From the NCBI GenBank assembly GCA_015207155.1, contig JADEXK010000006.1, forward strand, positions 62,001 through 126,000: a DNA stretch of 64,000 nucleotides, written 5' to 3'. How positions within the stretch are numbered: the stretch's first letter is position 1; each line of letters starts with the position of its first letter. Shown here piece by piece: positions 1-8,233 of this stretch. The position numbers and the translations under genes were made by a program. The notes below the pieces were generated by a model, which was given only the letters and a program-made list of their open reading frames with translations, was not told where the DNA came from and did not search any database. Source of the DNA: Nostocales cyanobacterium LEGE 11386 (GTDB lineage: Bacteria > Cyanobacteriota > Cyanobacteriia > Cyanobacteriales > Nostocaceae).

Positions 1-75
1 TCTCACTCCCCCACTCCCTACTCCCCAAATTATGTATACTGATTCTTTGACTGATTGCACCAAAAAGCTGTAATT

Positions 76-1413
76 ATGCCCATAGTGCCTATAGACCAAA
101 TTCGCATTGGTCAGAACCGCCGACCGGTTAAGGGTGAGAAGGTTGATGAATTGAGGGAGTCGATTAGGGCTAATGGTCTATTGAACCCAATTACGGTAGA
201 CCAAAAGCTAACTTTGATTGCTGGGCTACATCGCCTGACTGCTTGTAAGTTGTTGGGGTTGGAGGCGGTTGAGTGTAATATTGTCAATTATCAAGATGCG
301 GATCAAGCGCGGTTGGCGGAAATTGACGAAAATTTGATTCGCAATGAGTTGGAACCGTTGGAACGTTCGGAACTTTGGTATGAGCGTGACCAGATTCTAG
401 CACGAATGGGGCTGAGGGCGAAGGCTGGTGATAATCAACATACTCATAAAGGTAGTGAAATGATTTCACCACCTCCAAAGCGCACGGTGGAGTTGGCAAA
501 GGAGGTGGGTTATTCGGAACGCACTTTTCAGCATGGTAAGCAAATTGCTAAGAGTATTCATCCAGAGGTGAAACAGATTATTAAGCGATCGCCTATTGCT
601 GATAGTCCTACAGTATTACTGAAGATAGCTAGGGCTGGTAGTCAGGAACGAGCGGCGGCGGAAGCGGCGCAACAGGCTTGGGAGTTGGCCCAGGCTAGAG
701 GAGACGAGGCGGAAGCTGCACGGTTGGCTCAATTGATGATTGATGCGAGAAATAAGCAAAAAGAGTTACAGATTTTGGCACACAAAAGTGCTATGTCCCA
801 AAGGGCTGCTAAGTTGGCACAGAAGCAGGGTCAACGTCAGTCGAAACCGGTGGTGAAATCAGTAGATACTCAGGTGAAGGTGGGGGATGAATGGCTACTG
901 GGTCGGCATTTGGTGTATTGCGGCGATACGGCTAGTTCAGATTTTACCAACTTGTTACCTTCGGATGCGGCTTTGGCGATCGCTACTCTTTCCCCCACCT
1001 GGGAGCATAATTATTTGGTGAATGAAGCGCGGGTGGTGGCGGTGTTGCGTTCTGAGGGTCAGATTTATGAGTTTTATCGCCGTTGCCAAATGCCTTTTCA
1101 ATATGAGTTGCTGCTGGGTAATGTTTATCTGGGTATTTTTTCTCATCAATTGATATCTCGGCCGCAAGCTCCTATTAATATTGAGGGTGTGGAAGGGATT
1201 GTTAATTATTTAATTAATTTATATACGAGTCAGAATAATTTTGTGATTGCTCCTTTTATGGGACATGGGGAAATTTTGCTTGCTTGTGAACGGTTAGGGC
1301 GGATCTGTTTTGTTGGGGATGCGAATCCGGGGTTGGTTGGTCGGGGGTTGTTGCGGTGGCAGCAGTGGAGTGGGAAGAGTGGGAGTTTAAACGCAGAGGG
1401 GCGCGGAGGTTAA
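76..1413 (+). CDS. ParB N-terminal domain protein with a degenerate DNA-methylase-like C-terminus
   Basis: Residues about 1-110 are a ParB/Srx-type domain: PIDQIRIGQNRRPVK, then VDELRESIRANGLLNPITV, the IAGLHRLTA signature and an ENLIRNELEPLER segment. A charged Ala/Gln-rich helical stretch follows (about 190-260). The last 160 residues resemble the back half of N4/N6 DNA methylases fused to ParB domains in phage-like proteins. APFMGHGEILLACERLGR aligns with the usual DPF-GSGTT-ACE-GR motif, but the catalytic DPPY site reads SPTW and the SAM-binding GSGTT is altered, so methylation is unlikely. I chose ATG at 76 because the longer frame needs a TTG at 55. The last residues (LNAEGRGG) are encoded by an interspersed GC-rich repeat. 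Its role is unknown. It sits alone upstream of the hgl cluster. Confidence 0.7.
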   Translation: MPIVPIDQIRIGQNRRPVKGEKVDELRESIRANGLLNPITVDQKLTLIAGLHRLTACKLLGLEAVECNIVNYQDADQARLAEIDENLIRNELEPLERSELWYERDQILARMGLRAKAGDNQHTHKGSEMISPPPKRTVELAKEVGYSERTFQHGKQIAKSIHPEVKQIIKRSPIADSPTVLLKIARAGSQERAAAEAAQQAWELAQARGDEAEAARLAQLMIDARNKQKELQILAHKSAMSQRAAKLAQKQGQRQSKPVVKSVDTQVKVGDEWLLGRHLVYCGDTASSDFTNLLPSDAALAIATLSPTWEHNYLVNEARVVAVLRSEGQIYEFYRRCQMPFQYELLLGNVYLGIFSHQLISRPQAPINIEGVEGIVNYLINLYTSQNNFVIAPFMGHGEILLACERLGRICFVGDANPGLVGRGLLRWQQWSGKSGSLNAEGRGG

Positions 1414-2192
1414 CGCAAAGGGGCGCAGAGGGTTTTTAGCTATGCGGTTAGCATCAGGATTTTATGAAGTGTGATCTGGGTATTTATTGCTATTGTTTTG
1501 ATTCGGGGATTTATTTCTGGTTCTGTAACTTTGTTGTCATATGTTAGTTGATATGGTGAAATTTTTGGGGATTCATGAGAATTTTTTCTGTGTAGTTTGT
1601 TATGCACAATTTACTAAATTAACGTTTGCTTTATAAATAACTATTTCGATATTTTTGTTATTTAATATTCAAAAATCATTAATTATTTGGATTCAATTAT
1701 GATGCTCTGCTGAGAAATATATCTACTTGGTTATTTTTTATCTATGTGTGTTTATTAGGTTGTCGATTGATTAATTAGACTCTGGTACTGACCGATTAAT
1801 CAAGGGTGCAGGCGGAAATTAGTTACTTTTTGGGTGATTGGGTTGGGTATGAATTATACTTTGCTTGTATGGTTTATACAAAAAAATCGCCAGCAAGAAT
1901 TTAGTTTTTTTATAAAATAACTTTAAACAAATGATTTAGTTTCTGTGAACCATGCTATTCTTTTTATTAATTCAAACGTTTCAAGGCGGTAAGGAAATTT
2001 AGTTATTTTGTTAAGCAAGGAAACGACAAAACTAAACTTGACCGCATCGGCATCACCTTTTAAGTGTGTGAGTATTTCTTCAGAAAAGTGCATGAATTCG
2101 GCATAAGGGGGGATGTTTTTTCGGTAACGAACTTGTCAACTTTTCTGGGTCAAATTCCTTAAAATACATTATCCTGGACGTTGAAACTGGCT
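1414..2192. other. Long AT-rich intergenic region
   Basis: No convincing gene. The first 20 bases continue the GC-rich repeat (AACGCAAAGGGGCGCAGAGG) that ends the preceding gene. The rest is AT-rich. A small inverted repeat, TTGTAT-N5-ATACAA, lies near 1865-1881. Promoters for the small gene and the hgl genes may be here, but no NtcA-type GTAN8TAC site with a well-placed -10 was found. Confidence 0.5.
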
Positions 2193-2471
2193 ATGGCATT
2201 TATCAAAATACAGAACGTCATTATTAACACCAGCTATATTGCTGCGGTTAAGCTAGATACTCAAACAAGTTTGGGAGAAAAAAGCGTTTCTGTTTTAGTA
2301 GCTACTCCTCAGTTTCCTGTGATCCAGTGGGATACAATTGCTCAAAATCTCTACCATTACGAATGGATGGAATTCACTGGTCAAGCAGCTAACGCACTCC
2401 AAGACTATTTTACCAGTTTCAACAACGTCATTGACCTATTACCACAATATCAAGAACCGAGTGCTGTATAA
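2193..2471 (+). CDS. Small hypothetical protein upstream of hglE
   Basis: A 92-residue soluble protein that I do not recognise. It starts MAFIKIQNVIINTSYIAAV and has alternating beta-type and helical stretches, with no signal peptide, membrane segment or cysteine. ATG 2193 is preferred to the TTG 12 bases upstream. No strong ribosome binding site is visible. The N-terminal pattern (I-x-I-x-N-V-I-I-N-T-S-Y-I-A-A-V-K) resembles small cyanobacterial proteins of unknown function. It points toward hglE, but a 244-base gap with a hairpin separates them, so co-transcription is uncertain. Confidence 0.6.
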   Translation: MAFIKIQNVIINTSYIAAVKLDTQTSLGEKSVSVLVATPQFPVIQWDTIAQNLYHYEWMEFTGQAANALQDYFTSFNNVIDLLPQYQEPSAV

Positions 2472-2587
2472 CATTCTGATGCGATCGCCTTTGGCGGGCG
2501 CTGCGCGCCATCGCTGTTTTCTAAAATTGCCTGAAGGCAGAAAGGCAGTGTGTATCGTGTAGTGTCGGTTTAAAGACAAGCATTTAG

Positions 2588-2619
2588 TTTTGTCTGCGTC
2601 ACGTTACGCGTAGACAAAA
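2588..2619. terminator. Hairpin between the small gene and hglE
   Basis: TTTTGTCT (2588-2595) pairs exactly with AGACAAAA (2612-2619), with GCGT/ACGC pairing inside after a 2-base bulge. The arms give a T-rich flank on one strand and an A-rich flank on the other, so the hairpin could terminate transcription of the small gene or act in the hglE leader. It also resembles a dispersed Nostoc repeat. Confidence 0.4.
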
Positions 2620-2715
2620 AAGTAACAGCTCATTTTGAATGGGCAACAGGAATTACTGTAGCTATCGCCACGCAAGCTATCACGATTCACAGTACTTAAG
2701 AACAGTATATGCCTT

Positions 2716-5700
2716 ATGTCTGCTTATTCAATTGATACTGCTTTGGCAGAGTTGGAAAGCCTAATCAATAGTTGTGAAAAAACTGTGATGAGGACAATAG
2801 AGGACAAAAAATTGCACAAGGAACAACCAATGTCAATTAGCAAACTTAACAGACAATTACAACAAAATCCTATAGCCATTGTGGGTATGGCTTCTCTATT
2901 GCCTCAAGCCAGAAATTTACGGGAATACTGGCAAAATATCATTAACAAAATTGATTGTATTACTGATGTTCCTGCTACACACTGGAACGTAGAGGATTAT
3001 TATGATCCTAACCCCAGAACTCCCGAAGATAAAACCTACTGCAAACGCGGTGGGTTTATCCCAGAGGTGGATTTTAACCCGATGGAGTTTGGAATTCCTC
3101 CCAGCATTTTGGAAGTTACTGATATTTCCCAGCTATTGGGTTTGGTAATTGCTAAAGAAGCAATGGAAGATGCTGGTTATGGTGAATCTCGTGAGTTTAA
3201 TCGCGAGAATGTGGGCGTAATTTTAGGGGTGGCTATGGCCAAGCAATTGGCAACACCACTTTCGGCTCGTTTGGAATATCCTGTTTGGGAAAAGGCACTC
3301 AAAAGCAGTGGTATTTCTGATGAGGATACCCAAAAAATTATCGAAAAAATTAAAAGCGCCTACATCAAATGGGATGAAAACGCTTTCCCTGGGATGTTGG
3401 CGAATGTGGTCGCCGGACGAATTGCCAACCGCTTGAATTTTGGCGGGATGAATTGTGTCGTTGATGCAGCTTGTGCTAGTTCCTTTGGTGCTTTAAAGGT
3501 GGCTATTAGCGAACTAGTTGAACACCGTGCTGATATGATGTTGACCGGTGGTGTGGATACTGATAACACCATCATGGCTTATATTTCTTTTAGCAAAACA
3601 CCTGCTGTTTCTCCTAGTGATAATGTCAAACCCTTCGATGCTAAATCTGATGGGATGATGCTGGGTGAAGGTGTATGTATGTATGTCCTCAAGCGTCTGG
3701 AAGATGCCGAACGGGACAACGACAAAATTTATGCCGTGATTAAAGGCATTGGTACTTCTAGCGATGGTCGCTACAAGAGTATTTATGCGCCCCGCAAAGA
3801 AGGACAAGTTAAAGCTTTACAGCGTGCTTATGAAGATGCTGGTTTTTCTCCGGCCACTGTTGGCTTAATGGAAGCCCACGGTACGGGTACAATGGCGGGT
3901 GACCCTACAGAATTTGGTTCTTTAAAAGACTACTTTAGCCGACATGATACCAAAAAACAGCACATTGCTTTGGGTAGTGTGAAGTCCCAAATTGGACATA
4001 CTAAAGCGGCGGCTGGTGCGGCGAGTTTGATTAAAACGGCGTTAGCACTGCATCATAAGGTTTTACCCCCCACAATTAACATTACTGAGCCGAACCCCAA
4101 ACTCGACATTAAAAATTCCTCATTTTATTTAAATACCGAAACCAGACCTTGGATTCGGGCAGAAGGCGAAGCGCCAAGACGGGCGGGTGTGAGTTCTTTC
4201 GGCTTTGGTGGCACAAATTTTCACATTGTGTTGGAAGAATACGAAGCTGGCGAAAATCGTCCCTACCGTTTACACAGCACCCCCCGTGAGGTGCTACTGT
4301 TTGCTAACAACCCAGCCCAACTGTTGAGTAAGTGTGAAGAAACTCTGGGTAAGTTGCAAGCAGATGGCGGTGAAACACATTTTGCGGCATTAGTTCAGGA
4401 ATCCCAATCAATTGAGATTCCCCAGGTTGCAGCTAGAGTTGGCTTTGTGGCTGAGAATTTGCAAGAAGCCTGTAAGTTCATGCAAATTAGCATTGACTGG
4501 TTAAAGCATAAAGCTTCCCTCACATCTTGGGATCATCCCCAAGGTATTTACTACCGTTCCTCTGGGATGGAGTTAGGCGGTAAAGTTGTGGCTTTGTTCT
4601 CTGGACAAGGTTCCCAATATCTAGAGATGGGACGGGAAGTGGTGATGAATTTCCCGGAGATGCGTCGTCTGCATGGCTGTATGGATAGCTTGTTACTCAA
4701 AGATAATTTGCAGCCGTTGTCAGAAATTGTCTTTCCCCATCCGGTATTTGATGAGGCAGAAAAAAATGCCCAAGTTGCCGCACTGCAACGCACAGAATAC
4801 GCCCAACCTGCCATCGGCGTATTTAGCGCGGGTCTGTATTCCATCCTGCAACAAGCTGGATTTAAATCTGATTTTGTCGCCGGTCATAGTTTTGGTGAAC
4901 TGACAGCTTTGTGGGCTGCGGGGGTTCTCAGTGAACAAGATTACTTGTTTTTGGTGAAAGCCAGAGGTCAAGCAATGGCTGCCCCAGAAGACCCAGACCA
5001 TGATGCTGGAAGTATGTTGGCGGTGAAGGAAGATTTATCCAAAGTGGCTGTAGTCCTGCGGAATTATCCCCAGGTTACCATTGCTAACTTTAATTCTCCC
5101 ACCCAAATTGTTTTGGCAGGGCCCACCGCAGAAATCGCCAAGGTGAGACAGGCTTTACATGACCAAGGTTGTGCGGCTGTATTGTTACCTGTTTCCGCAG
5201 CCTTCCACACACCGCTAATTGCCTTTGCGCAAAAATCCTTTGCCATCGCCACCAAGTCGGTCAAGTTCAACAGCCCCAAAATTCCCGTCTTCACCAACGT
5301 TACCGGTAAACCTTACCCCCAAGAAGCCCAAGGTATTCAAAAAATCCTGGAAAACCACCTGTCTAACTCGGTGCTGTTTAAACAGGAAATTGAAAATATC
5401 TATGCAGCCGGTGGTTATTGCTTCGTAGAGTTCGGCCCCAGGCGGATTTTGACCAACTTGGTGAAAGATACTCTAGGCGATCGCCCCCATCTTACCATCT
5501 CCTTGAACCCCAGCACCCAAAAGAATAGCGATCGCTCCCTGAGAGAAGCGGCTGTACAGTTGCGTGTGGTTGGTTTACCTTTGAAAAACCTCGACCCTTA
5601 TCAAGTTGAACCTGCACTACCCGTTGAGCAGAAAAAGGCATTAAATGTCCGATTAAAAGGCATTAATTATGTGTCTGACAAAACCAAAAATGCCTTTACT

Positions 5701-7986
5701 CAAGCTTTGGAAAATGGGCATACAGTCAGTTTACCTGCTGCGCCTGTCATCACTTCTACACCTGAATTTTCTGAAGTTGTGAAAGAAAGTCATAGTAATG
5801 GACGTGTTGCCCATCCTGCACAGAGTTTGCCCGAATTATCACATAACTCTAATAATTCCACCGCATCTAGTACCAACCAACCCCAGCCGCAAATATCGGC
5901 GATGCTTCCCACTCAAATAGACCAGGAAACGAAGATGCAACCAACACCAGAAAAACCTGTAAATTATCAACGGACGCTAGAAGGTTTAGAATATCTGCTG
6001 ACTCAGTTTCAGAAAAATCAAACCGAGAACTTACAAGTTCATGGCACTTATCTGCAACATCAAATGGAATACACCAAAGCGTTTTTCCAACTGATGCAGC
6101 AACAAAATGCCTTGTTTGCCAATACTAAATCTGATGCTGACACTACACAACTTAAGCTAGTTGTCAAGGAAAGTATTGAACGAGGTATGATGCAGTTTCA
6201 CAGTCAACAAGGTGAAACCCTCCGCATCCATGAACAATATCTCCTGGAACAGTTAGAATACGCCAAGAACTTTTTCCAACTAATACAAGAAGAATATTCT
6301 CAGTTAGTCTCCAGTGAGGCGACTACTCAACCCACAGAGACAGTTATTAGCAAAACTACACCTGCACCCGCGCCAGTGGTAGAAATTCTACCTGCACCAG
6401 TAGCAGCAGCACCAGTAACAGCAGCACCAGTTGTAGAATCGCAACCCGCACCAGTAGCAGCAGCGCCAGTTGTAGAATCGCAACCTGCATCCATATCTGT
6501 TCCCACCATTGACTTAGCCGACTTGGGTAATAACTTGTTAGCCATCACCAGTGATAAAACTGGCTACCCAGTCGAGATGCTGGAAATGGATATGGACATG
6601 GAGGCTGACTTAGGAATTGACTCCATCAAACGAGTAGAAATCTTGGGTGCATTACAAGAGATGTATCCTGATTTACCCAAGCCCAACCTAGAAGAATTGT
6701 CAGAAAAGCGCACCATCGGGCAAGTTGTAGAATATCTGCAAACCCAGGTTTCCGGTAGCGCCCCTGTAGAAACAGCAACTCCTGTTACTAATATCCCCAC
6801 CCCAATTATCCCAGAACCAGAAACAGTAGCACCCACCATTCCCACCCCGGAAGCAACAGTAGAATATACCCAAACCCCACTCCCCACTCCCGACTCCCAT
6901 ACCCTTCGGGAAGCTACGCTCACGGCAAGCCCACTCCCCACCGACGACTACGCAGACTTAGGTGAAACCCTGTTAGCCATCACCAGTGATAAAACCGGCT
7001 ACCCAGTGGAGATGCTAGAACTGGAAATGGACATGGAGGCTGACTTAGGGATTGACTCCATCAAACGGGTAGAAATCTTGGGGGCGATGCAAGACAAGTA
7101 CCCCAACTTACCCCAGCCAGACATCGAAGAACTGGGCGACCTCCGCACCATCGGTCAAATAGTTGATTATCTCCAGAAGTTGGCTGGAGGTGAAAAAAAA
7201 AAGCCCCAGCAGGAGTTTAGCTACCAGCCAGTCCAGATAATTGACGGTATTGCTCGCCGTCCAGCTAAACTTCAGTTTCTACCACCACCCGATCGCTTAG
7301 AATTCACTTTACCAGAGGGACACGTTGGTTTAATCACCGACGATGGTTCCCTCACCACCTCCCAATTAGCTCAATCCTTAAGCGATTCCTGCGGAGCGCT
7401 TCGCGAACGCGGTTGGAAAGTGGTAGTTTTAAGTTTCCCCTCATCAATCGTCCCCCAGCAATCGCCTTTACCAGTCGGAGTGCATCGCGTAGTTCTCGCA
7501 GATATGACAGAAGAATTACTACAACATAAATTATCTGCGATCGCGACTAACTTCGGCAATATTGGAGCTTTCATCCATATTCATCCGGTATTTCAGGTAA
7601 ATCAAACACCTGCTTATCTGGAAGCAGAAAAGGCGATTGTCAAGCACGTGTTCTTTATGGCTAAACATCTCAAACAATCCTTGAATGAAGCGGCGGGTTA
7701 CGAACGTAGTTGTTTCTTGACTGTGAATCGTTTGGATGGTGCTTTTGGGTTAGAGCATAATGTGAACTTCGGGGCCATTGGTGCGGGGTTATTTGGGTTA
7801 ACTAAGACTCTGAAGTGGGAATGGCCAAAGGTGTTTACTCGCGCCCTTGATTTGAGTCCGGCTTTGGATGCTCAAAAGTCAGCAGAATATATTATAGCCG
7901 AATTGCATGATCCGAATTTGCTCATCAGTGAAGTGGCTTATGGTTCTCAAGGTCGTGTGACTTTGGTTGGTGATTTGCAGGAGTAA
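2716..7986 (+). CDS. hglE: HglE: heterocyst glycolipid polyketide synthase KS-AT-ACP-ACP-(KR structural half)
   Basis: A 1756-residue multidomain synthase resembling PfaA of PUFA synthases. KS: residues about 50-510 with Cys253 in VDAACASS, His388 in EAHGTGT and His428 in GQ/QIGHT context. AT: about 615-930 with Ser725 in GHSFGE. Next come two copies of a helical segment (about 1096-1135 and 1156-1200) sharing EYxKxFFQLxQ, and a Pro/Ala/Val linker. Two near-identical ACPs follow, with phosphopantetheine serines Ser1303 and Ser1448 in LGIDSIKRVEILGA. The C-terminus (about 1515-1756) looks like the structural half of a ketoreductase; the catalytic Rossmann half begins HglD. Known role of the family: building the long hydroxylated acyl chain of the heterocyst laminated layer. 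The name follows the hglE-D-C-A-B order. Short repeats are embedded in the linkers. Confidence 0.85.
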   Translation: MSAYSIDTALAELESLINSCEKTVMRTIEDKKLHKEQPMSISKLNRQLQQNPIAIVGMASLLPQARNLREYWQNIINKIDCITDVPATHWNVEDYYDPNPRTPEDKTYCKRGGFIPEVDFNPMEFGIPPSILEVTDISQLLGLVIAKEAMEDAGYGESREFNRENVGVILGVAMAKQLATPLSARLEYPVWEKALKSSGISDEDTQKIIEKIKSAYIKWDENAFPGMLANVVAGRIANRLNFGGMNCVVDAACASSFGALKVAISELVEHRADMMLTGGVDTDNTIMAYISFSKTPAVSPSDNVKPFDAKSDGMMLGEGVCMYVLKRLEDAERDNDKIYAVIKGIGTSSDGRYKSIYAPRKEGQVKALQRAYEDAGFSPATVGLMEAHGTGTMAGDPTEFGSLKDYFSRHDTKKQHIALGSVKSQIGHTKAAAGAASLIKTALALHHKVLPPTINITEPNPKLDIKNSSFYLNTETRPWIRAEGEAPRRAGVSSFGFGGTNFHIVLEEYEAGENRPYRLHSTPREVLLFANNPAQLLSKCEETLGKLQADGGETHFAALVQESQSIEIPQVAARVGFVAENLQEACKFMQISIDWLKHKASLTSWDHPQGIYYRSSGMELGGKVVALFSGQGSQYLEMGREVVMNFPEMRRLHGCMDSLLLKDNLQPLSEIVFPHPVFDEAEKNAQVAALQRTEYAQPAIGVFSAGLYSILQQAGFKSDFVAGHSFGELTALWAAGVLSEQDYLFLVKARGQAMAAPEDPDHDAGSMLAVKEDLSKVAVVLRNYPQVTIANFNSPTQIVLAGPTAEIAKVRQALHDQGCAAVLLPVSAAFHTPLIAFAQKSFAIATKSVKFNSPKIPVFTNVTGKPYPQEAQGIQKILENHLSNSVLFKQEIENIYAAGGYCFVEFGPRRILTNLVKDTLGDRPHLTISLNPSTQKNSDRSLREAAVQLRVVGLPLKNLDPYQVEPALPVEQKKALNVRLKGINYVSDKTKNAFTQALENGHTVSLPAAPVITSTPEFSEVVKESHSNGRVAHPAQSLPELSHNSNNSTASSTNQPQPQISAMLPTQIDQETKMQPTPEKPVNYQRTLEGLEYLLTQFQKNQTENLQVHGTYLQHQMEYTKAFFQLMQQQNALFANTKSDADTTQLKLVVKESIERGMMQFHSQQGETLRIHEQYLLEQLEYAKNFFQLIQEEYSQLVSSEATTQPTETVISKTTPAPAPVVEILPAPVAAAPVTAAPVVESQPAPVAAAPVVESQPASISVPTIDLADLGNNLLAITSDKTGYPVEMLEMDMDMEADLGIDSIKRVEILGALQEMYPDLPKPNLEELSEKRTIGQVVEYLQTQVSGSAPVETATPVTNIPTPIIPEPETVAPTIPTPEATVEYTQTPLPTPDSHTLREATLTASPLPTDDYADLGETLLAITSDKTGYPVEMLELEMDMEADLGIDSIKRVEILGAMQDKYPNLPQPDIEELGDLRTIGQIVDYLQKLAGGEKKKPQQEFSYQPVQIIDGIARRPAKLQFLPPPDRLEFTLPEGHVGLITDDGSLTTSQLAQSLSDSCGALRERGWKVVVLSFPSSIVPQQSPLPVGVHRVVLADMTEELLQHKLSAIATNFGNIGAFIHIHPVFQVNQTPAYLEAEKAIVKHVFFMAKHLKQSLNEAAGYERSCFLTVNRLDGAFGLEHNVNFGAIGAGLFGLTKTLKWEWPKVFTRALDLSPALDAQKSAEYIIAELHDPNLLISEVAYGSQGRVTLVGDLQE

Positions 7987-8233
7987 TTTTGAGAAGAGGT
8001 AGGGGGAACTAAAGGTACAAATATCACCCGCAAGTGGAGTGACTTTTCCCCCTGCTCCCCTGCTTCTTCATGAGGGAGGTAAGAAATATATCTCCCTCTG
8101 CGTTTCAGGTTTGTTTTTTGTTTCACGCAAAGGCGCAAAGGCGCAAAGTTTAAGAGCGCAGAAATTTTTAAAAAACTCTTTCTTGGCGTCTTGGCGTCTT
8201 GGCGGTTTATTTTAATCATAAGATACCAATAAT
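7987..8233. repeat. hglE-hglD gap filled by GC-rich tandem repeats
   Basis: This gap contains CACGCAAAGGCGCAAAGG-type repeats at 8124-8160 and GTCTTGGC tandem units at about 8182-8206. The 25 bases at 8124-8148 recur as an inverted copy at 9985-10009 (23/25 matching), so hglD is bracketed by inverted repeats. The gap splits a ketoreductase that is one polypeptide in PfaA proteins. Confidence 0.75.

Noticed and set aside
2640..2715. NtcA site (GTAN8TAC) before hglE
   Set aside because: The best candidate is GTAGCTATCGCCAC with a mismatched half and no convincing -10.
7947..8219. 90-codon minus-strand frame over the hglE end
   Set aside because: It is built largely from GC-rich repeats and overlaps hglE; a shadow frame.
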